Positions 1-9,725 are shown, numbered from the stretch's first letter. The stretch is DNA of 64,000 nucleotides from Desulfonatronum thioautotrophicum (GCF_000934745.1 NZ_JYNO01000001.1:806001-870000); one strand, 5' to 3'. Translations and numbers: made by a program. The notes: generated by a model from the letters alone, not told the origin.

Positions 1-122
1 AGTTTGGCCACATCCTCGGGGGCGAGCAAGGGGAACTGCTCACGCAGAATATCCTGGACTTTGGCGATGACCCTGGCGTCGCCCGGCCACGTGGCGTCCT
101 GGACACGACGGATGCGGAACAT
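1..122 (-). CDS. N-terminal fragment of an unidentified protein (possibly GNAT-type)
   Basis: An ATG at 122 opens a reading frame that runs leftward off the window without a stop, so only about the first 40 residues are visible. It begins MFRIRRVQDA and includes a helix-like VQDILREQF segment. It starts 5 bases after the stop of the DUF1980 gene, so it is probably the third gene of that operon. The opening resembles, from memory, N-termini of some deltaproteobacterial acetyltransferase-like proteins, but the fragment is too short to assign. Confidence 0.5.
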   Translation of the reverse strand, partial: MFRIRRVQDATWPGDARVIAKVQDILREQFPLLAPEDVAK

Positions 123-127
123 ATGCG

Positions 128-1177
128 TCAGCTTCCGTCTTCGAAAACGTAGCTGGAGTAAAGGCGGGGATAAACGTAGGGCTGGTCCGGGGACGGGATG
201 GTTTCCAGCCGTTCGGCCAGGATCAATGGAATGTCCTCTTCCATGAACCGTGTCGCCGCGATTCGTCCATGGACCCGGACCCAGGTGTCATTGGATGGGA
301 GGGGCTCATCAGTCTGGACCAGCAGGCCGTAAACCATGGCATCGGCCAGGCAGCAGGTAATGGCGATCCGGGCCACGGCCAGTTCGTTCTCGGCCATGGT
401 CCCGTCGTGGTACACAAACCCGGCAAACTCCACCCTCCGGCCCTGAAAGCGGTCCAGATACGCGGAAATGATCAGCATGGAGTCCAGAAAGTCATCGTCC
501 GTGATCCGCAGCACATCGCGGTCCAGGAGTTCTTCGGACAACTCCTGGTAGAGATCGCGATCATACCAGATGCCCAGCTCCTCGCGCAGTTTGGCCTGTT
601 CCTCTCCCAGATCCGTACCCGAGGACGGGACATCCCAGGCTTGGGCGGTGTCCCAGGGAATTTCCTCCTGGAAAAAAAGATGGTCTTCGGGAGGAAGCCG
701 CGTTTCCCGGCTGGAGCCAAAGACGCTCGGAGCCGCTGAGCGGCTGAGTGAGATGCCCTTTTTTTCCGCCACCCTGCTGTCCAGAACCTGATGTGGCAAA
801 AAAAAGCCCGCGGTCAGGACCAATCCGAACAAGACCACCATGGCAACCTTGCCGGCTGGAGATGGATCATGGTCGTGACTGCAACCGCATCGGGCCGCCG
901 CGCCAGCTCCAGGAGCCAGCAAGGTCCACAGGCCGTGCAGGGCCATCAGGACGAAGGCCGCAGTGGAAAAAATCACGAACGTTTGCATTTTCGGGGCCAT
1001 ATAGAGATGGATGGCTCCGCTCAGCAGCAAAACGGCTTGGAGAGCGGCCAGGCCCAAAAGCAACAAAACTTGGAACAATCCGAAAAAAAGGTGGTGCCGT
1101 TCCTGGTTGCGATCTGGACCTGGGCCTGTGCCTGGGCGTGGCCCGGCGTCACGGGCACGATGTTTCACGGCGGTCAT
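128..1177 (-). CDS. DUF1980 / TIGR03943-family membrane protein (YcgQ-like)
   Basis: A 349-residue protein. The N-terminal part carries two hydrophobic segments (about 30-50 and 68-88), a Cys/His-rich loop RCGCSHDHD near residue 97, and a third hydrophobic helix at about 110-128. A soluble C-terminal half follows. That half has the family-typical pattern of a short CC-ADA motif (ITCCLADA) and a beta-rich end. YcgQ-like proteins are encoded with a DUF318 permease, and here the permease gene lies immediately upstream with a 13-base gap. Together they probably form a two-component membrane system. The substrate is not established; the Cys/His loop would fit a transition metal, which is inference. 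Confidence 0.8.
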   Translation of the reverse strand: MTAVKHRARDAGPRPGTGPGPDRNQERHHLFFGLFQVLLLLGLAALQAVLLLSGAIHLYMAPKMQTFVIFSTAAFVLMALHGLWTLLAPGAGAAARCGCSHDHDPSPAGKVAMVVLFGLVLTAGFFLPHQVLDSRVAEKKGISLSRSAAPSVFGSSRETRLPPEDHLFFQEEIPWDTAQAWDVPSSGTDLGEEQAKLREELGIWYDRDLYQELSEELLDRDVLRITDDDFLDSMLIISAYLDRFQGRRVEFAGFVYHDGTMAENELAVARIAITCCLADAMVYGLLVQTDEPLPSNDTWVRVHGRIAATRFMEEDIPLILAERLETIPSPDQPYVYPRLYSSYVFEDGS

Positions 1178-1190
1178 GCGGGGGAATATC

Positions 1191-2132
1191 TCACTGGACG
1201 CCCAGGAAATGCAAGCCCATTACTAGAAAAAAAACGGCCAGGGTCCCGCTGAGAATGAACACGGCGACGAACCGGGCCGGAAAGTATCCCAGGAGCATGG
1301 CCGTGTTTTTCAGGTCCAGCATGGGGCCGAAGACCAGAAAGGCCAGTAGTGCGGGCAGGGTGAAGGCCGCGCCAAAGGATGCGGCCACAAAGGCGTCCGC
1401 CGCGGAGCACAGGGACAGGAGATAGGCCAGGATCATCATCACCACGGTGGAGGACCACGGCGCGGAGCCAATGTCCAGCAGCACGGCCTGGTGCAGAAAG
1501 GTCTGGAACAGGGATGCGATCAGCGCACCGAAGATGAAGTAGCAGCCCACTGTGAAAAATTCGGACGCGGTGTGCCGGCCGATCTCGTGCCACGTCGCGG
1601 CCCGCCGCAGGCTTTTGGGCGCGTGACCGTGGTCCATGGGCAGTTCACGGGGAAAGTCTTTTTCCAGGCTGCCGCGCAGCAGGCAGACCACCGAGCCGAC
1701 CAGCAAGGCCGCCACCGCGGATAGGGCGAGACGTAGGATCAGCACATCCGGGTTCAGGCCAAAAGCGAACAGGGTGGAGGCGGCCACCACCGGGTTGAGC
1801 ACCGGCGCGGCCACCAGAAAGACGGCCCCGGCGGCCAACGGCATGCCCTTGCGTACCAGGCTGCGGATCACCGGAATGATGGCGCACTCGCAGATGGGAA
1901 ACAGGGCGCTGAGCAGCACCGCCGGGAGCAGGGAGAGCCAGGGGTTTTCCGGCAGCCAGCGCCGGAAAAAATGCTCCGGAATCAGCACCAGGACCAGCGA
2001 CGAAAACAACGCCCCCAGCAGGATGAAGGGAAAGGATTCAAAGACGATGCTCAAAAAGATCATCTTGGCGTGCAGGAGGGCATCGATCATGGAGTTGGGC
2101 GGGATGTTGGTGAAAGGGAAAAACGTAATCAT
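1191..2132 (-). CDS. DUF318 / YcgR-family permease
   Basis: A 313-residue polytopic membrane protein with about eight hydrophobic helices. The conserved PICECAIIPV segment, with cysteine and glutamate inside a helix, is typical of the UPF0718/DUF318 permease family. The repeated small-residue loops (AAPVLNPVVA, GPMLDLKNT) also fit that family. It is the first gene of an operon with the DUF1980 partner. I took the first ATG; a second ATG 14 codons in (2090) is possible because neither has a convincing ribosome binding site. Family assignment is firm, but transport function and substrate are inferred. Confidence 0.82.
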   Translation of the reverse strand: MITFFPFTNIPPNSMIDALLHAKMIFLSIVFESFPFILLGALFSSLVLVLIPEHFFRRWLPENPWLSLLPAVLLSALFPICECAIIPVIRSLVRKGMPLAAGAVFLVAAPVLNPVVAASTLFAFGLNPDVLILRLALSAVAALLVGSVVCLLRGSLEKDFPRELPMDHGHAPKSLRRAATWHEIGRHTASEFFTVGCYFIFGALIASLFQTFLHQAVLLDIGSAPWSSTVVMMILAYLLSLCSAADAFVAASFGAAFTLPALLAFLVFGPMLDLKNTAMLLGYFPARFVAVFILSGTLAVFFLVMGLHFLGVQ

Positions 2133-2150
2133 CCAAAGATGAGAGCGCGA

Positions 2151-3311
2151 CTATTGCCCTCTGAACAGGGCGGTGACAGGAACCAGATTTACGCTGTCCA
2201 GAGTGGCGTAGTCTTCACCTGTATGAATCAGGAAGCGTCGGACTTCCAATCCCTTGGGCGAGGAAAACTCTTGCAGGTTTCTGACGTCCCGGGCGTCGGG
2301 ACGGCTGGTGGCCTTGACCTCCACAGCATACAGCACTCCCCCGGCCTCAAAGACCAAGTCGATTTCATGGCCGGCGACGCTTTTGTAATAGGAAAAACGC
2401 TCGGTATCGATAAAGCCCAGCTTGCGCCGTTTTTCCAACTCGGCGATGACAAAGCTCTCCAAAAGTTGACCCGGCGTGACAGGGATTCCCAGACCATGAA
2501 TCACGCCGGTGTCGGCGAAGTAGGTTTTGGACGCCTTGATGTGTCGCTTGGCCGGTCCGTACTGGTATCCCTGCAACTGGAACGTCAACTGGGCCTGCTC
2601 CAGCGCATTCAGATATTTTTTCGCCGTGGGGTGGCTGACGCCGGCCTCTCGCGCAAAATTGGAAACTTCCAGGTGCGATCCCAGGCTGTGCACCAGGTTG
2701 TGCAGAATGCCCAGAAGCCCCCCCAGGTTCTCAATGTTGGACAGCTGCATCAGGTCTCTTGTGAAGTAGGTGTTCTTGTAGCGTGTGAGTGTTTGATGCT
2801 TCTTTTCATCATCCGTGCAGGCAAGAACTTCCGGAAACTGGCCAAAGGCCATGGCTTGGTCCAGGAGTCGGGTGGCTTCCTTGATTTGTACGGGATGCGA
2901 CCGGTCCGTGAAGATGGAGTGGGTTGGCGGGCCGACCTCTTCACCCCAGCACAGCGTGGGCAAAGAGAAAATGTCGATGCGGCCTGCCAGGGTATCCGCG
3001 GCGGCGTCCAGGAGCCCCAAAGTGCTGGAGCCGGTCATCAGAATCAGGGCCTGATGCTGGTCAATGGCGTATTTTACGGCCACGGTCAGCCGAGGATGGC
3101 GCTGAATCTCGTCAATGATCCCGGTTGGTCCCAGATCCTGGACAAGCCCCTTGGGATCCTTCTCGGCCCAGTCCAGAATATCCAGGTCGTCCAGTGTCAC
3201 GTAGCGAAAATCCGGGAATCGCTGCCGCAGCAGAGTCGTCTTTCCTGAACGACGCGGACCGACGAGAAGACAACTTCTGTCGCCGGGGAAGGATAGCCAT
3301 CTTGAAAACAT
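2151..3311 (-). CDS. AAA_14 ATPase with DUF4143 C-terminal domain
   Basis: A 386-residue protein of the widespread AAA_14/DUF4143 family. It has a Walker A motif GPRRSGKTT at about residues 18-26 and a Walker B-like GIIDEIQRH near residue 64. A sensor-like MTGSST segment follows, then a winged-helix region. The DUF4143 end carries EIDLVFE and AVEVKA, which resembles a PD-(D/E)XK nuclease-like fold. These proteins are often mobile accessory genes of unknown function. It stands alone between the permease operon and a decayed helicase. Promoter not identified. Confidence 0.85.
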   Translation of the reverse strand: MFSRWLSFPGDRSCLLVGPRRSGKTTLLRQRFPDFRYVTLDDLDILDWAEKDPKGLVQDLGPTGIIDEIQRHPRLTVAVKYAIDQHQALILMTGSSTLGLLDAAADTLAGRIDIFSLPTLCWGEEVGPPTHSIFTDRSHPVQIKEATRLLDQAMAFGQFPEVLACTDDEKKHQTLTRYKNTYFTRDLMQLSNIENLGGLLGILHNLVHSLGSHLEVSNFAREAGVSHPTAKKYLNALEQAQLTFQLQGYQYGPAKRHIKASKTYFADTGVIHGLGIPVTPGQLLESFVIAELEKRRKLGFIDTERFSYYKSVAGHEIDLVFEAGGVLYAVEVKATSRPDARDVRNLQEFSSPKGLEVRRFLIHTGEDYATLDSVNLVPVTALFRGQ

Positions 3312-3409
3312 GCTTTCAATCTATCCAGGATATTTTGAAAGTCAAGTTTAAAAATATCCATCAAGAATGTCTGCATTCTTCCTCGCGGGACCGGAAGCTG
3401 GAAAGCGAG

Positions 3410-4570
3410 TCACCACCTGTCCAGCAGCAACCGCATTGCCTCTGCCTGGTTGAGGACTTCCGAGGTGTTGTCCCAGTCCGCGTCCAGCGATTCGACGGTT
3501 TCCTTCACGGTAAACGGATTGCGCTGCCTTTCGGCGATGACCGTCAGCACCGTGTTGGCGTCTCATTCCTTGTCATTGAGCATGTCGGTCACCCATTGGT
3601 CCACGATGAAATCAGGAATGGACCCGAAAATATGGGTGATCTCCTGGATGCGTCCAGACAGGGTTTCGAACAGCTTCATCTCGGCCCCCTTGTCGTAGCG
3701 CATATTGTAGTACGGAATCCGTTTGGCCACGGTGCCGCGTTGAACTCGCTCCTTGCGCTGTTCCAGCAGGGCCGGGTTCCAGGGCAAATCCAGGTTGACC
3801 AGGCTGTCGAAATTTCCGTCTCGTCCGCTTTTCTCCAGAGACTGGTTTCCGTGCCCATCACCTGAGGGTTGTTTACCGAAAGGATGGAGAGCAAGTCCCA
3901 GAGTTCCATGGGGTGCAACTGGACCGGGGTGGCGGTGGCCAGCAGCATGGTCCGGGTACAGGCGGCCAATCTTTCGGCGAAACGGTAGAGACTTTTTTTC
4001 TCGGGCGCCCTGTGCACATTGCCGGGGCTCAGATTGGCACGGCGGATCTTGTGCACCTCGTCCCAGATCACACAGGCGTAGCGCCGTTCCAAAAGCTGCT
4101 CGGTCAGTGTCCGGTTCCGTTCGGACAATGTGGCGCTGGTGATCACCGAAGTGGAGACGATGCCTATCCATTGCAGAAAGCTCTGACCATCCGGAAAGTG
4201 GAGCTGCTCGAACCGGATCTGCCATTCACCGTCCGGTACCTGCTGGTCGAGGAACTCGAAAGCTGTCAGCAGATTATGCGGATCAAGCCTGGATTTGCGC
4301 GCCCAGGTGAGGGTCACCGTATTGTCGGTGGCGGCATGGACCACCTTGGCCTGAACCATTTGCAGGCGGACTTCCACCGGCAATCCGGCCAGGAACTGAT
4401 AGCCCGCCGAGCGGCTGATCAGATGGGTAAACGCCTTGCCGTTGATCGTGACAGGCAGGTCGGGAGCGATCCCCGGTGAATCATCCTCGTCATTGTCTTT
4501 TCGGGGGATGGTGAACGTGGCGTGCAGGACTGGACAAGGTTTTTCATGGAGATCCCATTCGGTAGCGGTG
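3410..4570 (-). pseudogene. Decayed SNF2-family helicase (internal deletion, frameshift, in-frame stop)
   Basis: The upstream half (about 3830-4570) reads in one frame. It contains a DEAH-box-like motif (VIWDEVHKIRRANL) and a motif III LLATATP, as in SNF2 helicases. At about 3830 the homologous reading jumps to another frame. That frame gives VNLDLPWNPALLEQRKERVQR, the start of the helicase C-terminal motif VI region, so about 200 residues between motif III and motif VI are missing. A TGA at about 3563 then interrupts the frame, which otherwise continues sensibly (VLTVIAERQRNPFTVKE) to a TGA at 3410-3412. The Walker A region is absent and the remnant abuts the trpB stop. This is a dead gene. 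Confidence 0.75.
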
Positions 4571-4579
4571 TAGGAGATC

Positions 4580-5926
4580 CTACACGTTGATCTTCGGACA
4601 CGTAGCCAGGGCCTTCTGGAGGTCGCATTCGGCGAACTCGTCGTCTTTGAGCCTGCCCTGGTTGAAGGCGTCGTAGGCTCCGAGGTCAAGCAGACCGTGG
4701 CCGGAGTAGAGAAAGACGATCACGGTGCCGGGGTCGCTTTCCTTGGCCACGTCCATGGCGGCCTTGATGGCGTGGGAGGTTTCCGGGGCGGGCAGGAAGC
4801 CTTCGGTCTGAAGGAACAGCCTGGCTGCCTCGAACACGTCGTTCTGGTAGTAGGCGCGGGGTTCCACCAGGCCCTGGTCTACGAGGTGGGAAACGATGGG
4901 GGCGTCACCGTGGTAGCGCAGACCCCCGGCATGGATGGGCGGCGGGAAGTAGCCCGAGCCCAGGGTGTGCATCTTCAGCAACGGGGTCATCTTGGCCATG
5001 TCTCCGTAATCGTAACGGAACTCACCCTTGGTCAGGGTCGGACAGGCTTTGGGTTCCACGGCCACGAAGCGCGGGCCTTTTCCATGCATTCTTTCCGGCA
5101 CAAAGGGCAACACCAGCCCCCCGAAATTGCTGCCTCCACCCACACAGCCAACCAGTGCATCCGGAGTCTCCCCGGCCAGGGCCAACTGTTTCTGGATTTC
5201 GAGGCCGACAATGGTTTGATGCAGCAGGACATGGTTGAGCACGCTGCCCAACGAGTACTTTGCATCGTCGTGGGTGGCGGCATCCTCCACGGCCTCGGAA
5301 ATGGCCAAGCCAAGACTGCCCCCGGAATCGGGATTCTCGGCCAGCACGGCCCGACCGGCATTGGTCTTGTCCGAGGGCGAGGGAAAGACCTCGGCCCCGT
5401 AGGAGCGGATCAGCACGCCGCGATAGGGCTTTTGCTCGTAACTGCAGCGAACCATGTACACGGTGCACTCCAGGCCGAACATTTTGCAGGCAAAGGACAG
5501 GGCCGTGCCCCACTGGCCGGCCCCGGTTTCGGTGGTCAGGCGGCGCACGCCTTCCAGTTTGTTGTAGTAGGCCTGGGCAATCGCCGTGTTCGGCTTATGG
5601 GAGCCGGCCGGGGATAGGGATTCGTTCTTGTAGTAGATTCTGGCCTTGGTTCCGATGGCCTTTTCCAGGCGATGGGCACGGACCAGAGGTGTCGGACGGA
5701 AGAGACGATAAATGTCCCAAACCGGCTCCGGGATATCGATCCAGCGCTGCGTGGACATCTCCTGCTCGATAACGGACATGGGAAAAATGGCGGCCAGCTT
5801 TTCCGGTCCCAGGGGTTGCTGCGTTGTCGGATCCAGAGGTGGAGCCAATGCGGGAGAGAGGTCAGGCAAGACATTGTACCACTGGCGGGGCATGTCTGCT
5901 TCAGGCAGGTGGATGCGGTTATCCAT
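4580..5926 (-). CDS. trpB: TrpB2-type tryptophan synthase beta chain
   Basis: A 448-residue PLP-dependent enzyme that condenses indole with serine to tryptophan. It matches the longer TrpB2 class: it has an N-terminal extension before the RPTPLVRA segment, the PLP-lysine region [10 protein letters not shown] near residue 107, the phosphate loop [10 protein letters not shown] at about 250, and a C-terminal [10 protein letters not shown]. No trpA or other trp gene is adjacent, which is usual for TrpB2 copies that act alone or salvage indole. The start has a good Shine-Dalgarno sequence (AGGAG, 8 bases upstream). The decayed helicase begins just past its stop codon. Confidence 0.93.
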   Translation of the reverse strand: MDNRIHLPEADMPRQWYNVLPDLSPALAPPLDPTTQQPLGPEKLAAIFPMSVIEQEMSTQRWIDIPEPVWDIYRLFRPTPLVRAHRLEKAIGTKARIYYKNESLSPAGSHKPNTAIAQAYYNKLEGVRRLTTETGAGQWGTALSFACKMFGLECTVYMVRCSYEQKPYRGVLIRSYGAEVFPSPSDKTNAGRAVLAENPDSGGSLGLAISEAVEDAATHDDAKYSLGSVLNHVLLHQTIVGLEIQKQLALAGETPDALVGCVGGGSNFGGLVLPFVPERMHGKGPRFVAVEPKACPTLTKGEFRYDYGDMAKMTPLLKMHTLGSGYFPPPIHAGGLRYHGDAPIVSHLVDQGLVEPRAYYQNDVFEAARLFLQTEGFLPAPETSHAIKAAMDVAKESDPGTVIVFLYSGHGLLDLGAYDAFNQGRLKDDEFAECDLQKALATCPKINV

Positions 5927-6105
5927 AGGTCGTTCTCCTGGAATGAGAAAATGCGTGATCAGAGGGGGTCGCTGTAGGCGACGGCCATGTAAAAGGGCTT
6001 ATGTGGCCGGAAGACGGGAGTCTGTCAACTGATGCCACAGGAGAGGGCTTCAGGTGAATGCTCCAGATGAATCAAGGGGTTTCAGATAAATCCATCCAGG
6101 ATGCA

Positions 6106-6630
6106 CTACACGGTGGAGGTTTGCTCGCAGCCTGGATACTGGGAGGAGGAAGTGCGTAAAATCCGCTCCACGATGGCGGTGGTCGAATACCCCGGTAACA
6201 GGTCCAGACTGAAGACGTTTCCTCCCCAGGATTCAACCTCGGCAGCTCCGACAATGCGCGTTTTGGGCCAATCCCCGCCCTTGATCAACACCTGGGGGCG
6301 CAGGGTCTTGATCAGTTCCAGAGGGGTGTCCTCCTCAAAGGGGATGACGCCGTCCACGCATTCCAGTCCGGCAAGGACATAGGCTCGTTGGGCGAGTGGC
6401 GTGATGGGGCGTGACGGACCTTTGAGTCTGCGGATGGATGCGTCGCTATTCAGGCCGACGATCAACGCGTCACCATAGGTGCGGGCCCGCCGAAGGAGGT
6501 GGACATGTCCGGCGTGGAGCAGATCGAAGCATCCGTTGGTGAAGACAAGTACGTCAGGAGTGTGTCCAAAAGCGGGAAGGAAGGACTGAAGGGACTGAAT
6601 CTTGGGGTGAACGAGGGCCGTGACGGTCAT
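6106..6630 (-). CDS. rfaE2: D-glycero-beta-D-manno-heptose 1-phosphate adenylyltransferase
   Basis: A 174-residue nucleotidyltransferase corresponding to the C-terminal half of HldE, which activates heptose 1-phosphate with ATP for LPS inner-core synthesis. The class motif [17 protein letters not shown] (HxGH) is at about residues 30-46, and the substrate loop VLIKGGDWP is at about 120. It is a stand-alone enzyme, so the kinase half must be encoded elsewhere. Its ATG follows the rex stop codon directly (TGA-ATG), so the two are probably co-transcribed and translationally coupled. Confidence 0.92.
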   Translation of the reverse strand: MTVTALVHPKIQSLQSFLPAFGHTPDVLVFTNGCFDLLHAGHVHLLRRARTYGDALIVGLNSDASIRRLKGPSRPITPLAQRAYVLAGLECVDGVIPFEEDTPLELIKTLRPQVLIKGGDWPKTRIVGAAEVESWGGNVFSLDLLPGYSTTAIVERILRTSSSQYPGCEQTSTV

Positions 6631-7290
6631 TCAGTTCCTGTTGAAGGCTTCAAATTGCTGCACGACCCCGGTATTCAACTTGAAGGTCAGGGCGTAGAGA
6701 TGGTGAAAAAAATCAACATACTCGACAAAGACATGATCCGGAACATGAATTCGGGTGGCCGAAAAATTCAAGATGCAGCGAATGTCGGATTCAACAAGGT
6801 AGTTGGCAGCTCGCTGGGCGCGGTCCGTGGGGGTGGTGATGATCCCGATCTCGATGCGCATGTCCTTGACGTTTGCCTTCATCCGTCGCGGACACATCAC
6901 CTCCAGACCTGAAATGGTTTCACCGATTTTAAACGGATCACAGTCAAAGGCGGCAACGATCTTGAAACCGCGCTTCGGGAAACCTTGGTAACGAAGCAGC
7001 GAGCGGCCGAGGTTACCCACGCCGATAAGCGCGGTGCGCCAGATGCGGTCCGTTCCCAGGGATACCTTGATGGATTGAATCAGCTTGGAGACGTAGTAGC
7101 CGACACCGCGGACGCCAAATTCTCCAAAATAGGCGAGGTCTTTACGAATCTGTGATGGGTTGACATCGCATGCCCGGGCAAGTGCTTCGGAAGAGACGAC
7201 TTCGGTTTCTTCACTGCTCATCGCTTCGAGTACCTGGAGGTACACGGCCAGACGCTGGATGGTTGCCCTGGGGATGTGTTTGCTTTTCAC
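6631..7290 (-). CDS. rex: Redox-sensing transcriptional repressor Rex
   Basis: A 219-residue NAD(H)-responsive repressor. An N-terminal winged helix (about 1-75) includes the signature SQIRKDLAYFGEFG. A Rossmann domain begins at ALIGVGNLGRSLL (about 88-100), and a C-terminal domain-swap helix ends the protein. Rex proteins derepress anaerobic energy genes when NADH rises. In sulfate reducers they control ATP synthase and sulfate-reduction genes (established for Desulfovibrio). The atp cluster lies directly upstream. The frame starts with GTG at 7290, and an inverted repeat overlaps this start (listed separately), suggesting autoregulation. Confidence 0.95.
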   Translation of the reverse strand: MKSKHIPRATIQRLAVYLQVLEAMSSEETEVVSSEALARACDVNPSQIRKDLAYFGEFGVRGVGYYVSKLIQSIKVSLGTDRIWRTALIGVGNLGRSLLRYQGFPKRGFKIVAAFDCDPFKIGETISGLEVMCPRRMKANVKDMRIEIGIITTPTDRAQRAANYLVESDIRCILNFSATRIHVPDHVFVEYVDFFHHLYALTFKLNTGVVQQFEAFNRN

Positions 7291-7315
7291 AGTGTTGTGC
7301 TCAGAGTTGTGAAAA
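7284..7315. promoter_or_regulatory. Inverted repeat at the rex start, candidate operator
   Basis: A perfect 8-base inverted repeat, TTTTCACA ... TGTGAAAA (7284-7291 and 7308-7315, spacer 16), overlaps the rex GTG start. The TTGTGA half-site matches the Rex family half-site (TTGTGA-N6-TCACAA), but the spacing is longer than the usual 6. An internal TTGTG repeat 12 bases away is in direct orientation. Autoregulation is possible; binding is not shown. Confidence 0.4.
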
Positions 7316-7340
7316 GAAGAACATGGCTGTGGCGAAAAAA

Positions 7341-7370
7341 GACCGCTTTCGACAGAAAGCGGTCTTTTTT
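7341..7370. terminator. Bidirectional-looking intrinsic terminator between atpE and rex
   Basis: A perfect 10-bp stem GACCGCTTTC/GAAAGCGGTC with a GACA loop is flanked by six A on the left and six T on the right. On the minus strand it follows the atpE stop by about 30 bases, ends the F0 cluster, and separates it from rex. Confidence 0.9.
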
Positions 7371-7397
7371 CGCATTAACGCGGATTCGAATCTGATG

Positions 7398-7748
<351 letters not shown>

Positions 7749-7785
7749 TTATTGTTTTGGCCAAATGACCATTTCCCCCATGGGA

Positions 7786-8487
7786 TTAGTGGGCTTCCTC
7801 AAAGGCCCCCTTGATGTACATCAGGGAGAGCATGAAGAAGATGAACGCCTGCATGGTCTTCATCAGTACGAAGAGCATGAAGATGGGCAGGGAGCCAAGG
7901 ATCGGCGCCAGGAAAAACATCAAGGCAATAACGATTTCCTCACCGCGGATGTTTCCGAAAAGTCGCAGGGTGAGCGACAATGGCCGAGCCAGGTGGCTGA
8001 TCAGTTCAATGGGCAGCATGAGCGGGGCCAGCCACCAGAAGGGGCCGGTGAAGTGTTTGATGTAGTGCAGGCCGTGGAGTTTGAATCCCCAATAATTGTA
8101 GTAAAGGAAGATAAAAACGGCCATGCCGATGTTGGTGTTGATATTGGCCGTCGGGGCGTCCGCTCCGGGGATCAAGCCGGAAAGGTTGCAGAAGAGGATG
8201 TAGATGAACAGGGTGAAAAGCACCGGGAACACCTTGCGGCCGGCTTCGCCCATGTTCTGGACGACAAAGTCTTCCATGCCTCCGATCATCGCCTCCCAGA
8301 CGTTTTGGCTTTTTCCTGGAACGAGCGTGAGCCTCCTGGTGGCCAGCCAGCCAAGGAAGATCAGCCCAGCGATGATGACCCACGAGTACACGATATGAAT
8401 GTACTCCTTGGGAAAATGTACTCCCACCGCATCCAGGCCTTCTTTCAAAATGAGTACGTATTGAATGTCTCCAGCCATGTTGGTCAA
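7786..8487 (-). CDS. atpB: ATP synthase F0 subunit a
   Basis: A 233-residue polytopic subunit that forms the ion half-channels against the c ring. The essential arginine region is in RPLSLTLRLFGN at about residues 165-176, followed by a GEEI helix. The N-terminal HIVYSW segment and hydrophobic C-terminus are family-typical. Its ATG overlaps the AtpI-like stop codon by 4 bases (ATGA), showing translational coupling. F1 and the b subunits are not in the window, matching the split F0/F1 arrangement seen in Desulfovibrionales. Confidence 0.95.
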   Translation of the reverse strand: MTNMAGDIQYVLILKEGLDAVGVHFPKEYIHIVYSWVIIAGLIFLGWLATRRLTLVPGKSQNVWEAMIGGMEDFVVQNMGEAGRKVFPVLFTLFIYILFCNLSGLIPGADAPTANINTNIGMAVFIFLYYNYWGFKLHGLHYIKHFTGPFWWLAPLMLPIELISHLARPLSLTLRLFGNIRGEEIVIALMFFLAPILGSLPIFMLFVLMKTMQAFIFFMLSLMYIKGAFEEAH

Positions 8488-8915
8488 GCCTCCTTCACTT
8501 TTTGCCGGTGATACCGGAACACTCCCCAGAACAAGATATTCACGATGACCGTTGACAACCCGGCGATCAGGGCTGCCAAGGGCAGACTCGCCCAGATGAT
8601 CAGTCCAAAAAGGGCCAGTCCGCTCAAGGCCAGGCGGCCATAGAACCGAATCAACGAAGCAGCGACGGCACCATCGGGATTATGCACAATGGATTGCAAC
8701 CCTTTTGCCAGGTGCCAGAAATTCAACGTACTGAGTGCGCACCCCGCAGCAAAAGCAACAGCCCATGGAGCTATTCTGAAAGGAACCATGAGGGCGCAAG
8801 CAAGTACAAAAAAATATATCTGATTGCGAACCAGGATGCGAACGTCATTCAGATGGAAACCTTTTTTTCGGAGGAAGGTTTCAATCTTGAGGTTTATTCT
8901 GCCGGGCAGCCGCAT
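8484..8915 (-). CDS. AtpI-like ATP synthase assembly protein
   Basis: About 143 residues with four hydrophobic helices after a charged N-terminus, and an FWHLAKGLQ segment between helices 2 and 3. The position between atpZ and atpB and the topology fit the ATP synthase protein I family, which aids c-ring assembly and may act in Mg2+ uptake with AtpZ. I chose the ATG at 8915, which overlaps the atpZ 3' end by 35 bases; the frame is open further to 8978, but no better start is present. It ends in a 4-base overlap with atpB. Confidence 0.8.
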   Translation of the reverse strand: MRLPGRINLKIETFLRKKGFHLNDVRILVRNQIYFFVLACALMVPFRIAPWAVAFAAGCALSTLNFWHLAKGLQSIVHNPDGAVAASLIRFYGRLALSGLALFGLIIWASLPLAALIAGLSTVIVNILFWGVFRYHRQKVKEA

Positions 8916-9156
8916 CCTGTTTTTCCAGTTGTCTCTGGATTTTTTTGGTTTCCATATACATATTCTTGAAGCCGGCAATGATCCCGAAAACCAAAAAAAG
9001 CAGAAAAAGCTTGGGCTGTGTATCCAGCCATTTATCCAGGTACCATCCGATGAGCGCTCCTACGAATGTCGAGGCAACGAGATGGATGCCCAAAAGACCT
9101 GCCTGGGAGAAAGGCTGCATCAGGTCTTTGTACTTGGAATTGGATCGAAAAAACAT
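8881..9156 (-). CDS. atpZ: AtpZ/AtpI family membrane protein
   Basis: A 91-residue protein with two transmembrane helices. The first includes GIHLVASTFVGALIGWYLD, the AtpZ-type glycine-rich helix with a conserved GWYLD end. The second is LFLLFLVFGIIAGF, followed by a charged tail. AtpZ proteins are encoded first in many atp operons and are implicated with AtpI in Mg2+/Ca2+ transport or assembly. It is the first gene of the minus-strand F0 cluster here. The 260 bases upstream, divergent from the Lon-like gene, contain no other gene I can support. Confidence 0.85.
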   Translation of the reverse strand: MFFRSNSKYKDLMQPFSQAGLLGIHLVASTFVGALIGWYLDKWLDTQPKLFLLFLVFGIIAGFKNMYMETKKIQRQLEKQDAAARQNKPQD

Positions 9157-9693
9157 GATGAGCGGCTCACATGCGAGAAGGCGACATTCTTTGCCCCCTG
9201 CTTTTTTTACCGGGGAGTCAGCAGAGTGCGTGCATAGGTGATCTGCCCGAATGATTTCTCTTCATTTCCTCTGGTTCGTGCAATCATTCACATGCTCTTG
9301 GCCTCTAGCACAGCGTTCCTGAGCAAGTCAACGAGGCAGCAGAAAAAACCTTGCCCAAAGCCGTCGCCAAACAGATGATCACGTTTTTGCAAGCCCCTCG
9401 TAGACCTTTCCGCGCAGGATGACAAGCATCCTGGAAGCGAATAGAGAGACATTCTTGCCCGGGATAGGACGGGAACGAGAGCGCCGGCCCTCTCTGGGTA
9501 TTGATGCGAAACGACAGATGTTTTCTGATTGTTCCGCATCTTCGCGTTACCAGGGCTGTTTCGCGAAACTGGTGAAATGTTCCGAGTCGTTTCATGGTTT
9601 TTTTCTGCTTTCTGGATTTATCATCCTTGGTCTGTTCATGGATGTTTTTCATGAAACAGCACCTTTTCCGGATGACAATACCAGCTTTGCAGG

Positions 9694-9725
9694 GCTCCAG
9701 GGAAGGATGTCTCCCTCCCTGGAGC
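9694..9725 (+). other. Inverted repeat in the leader of the Lon-like gene
   Basis: A perfect 10-base inverted repeat GCTCCAGGGA/TCCCTGGAGC with a 12-base spacer lies about 80 bases before the chosen start of the protease gene. It could be an operator or a leader hairpin. No T-run follows, so it is not a terminator. Confidence 0.4.

Noticed and set aside
3563-3565. TGA inside the helicase remnant as a possible selenocysteine codon
   Set aside because: The same gene also has a large deletion and a frameshift, and I see no compact hairpin at the right distance. A nonsense mutation in a dead gene explains it.
4580-4689. The helicase frame extended into trpB as an overlapping gene
   Set aside because: Upstream of about 4570 the frame is only the shadow of trpB and gives Ser/Thr/Arg-rich nonsense.
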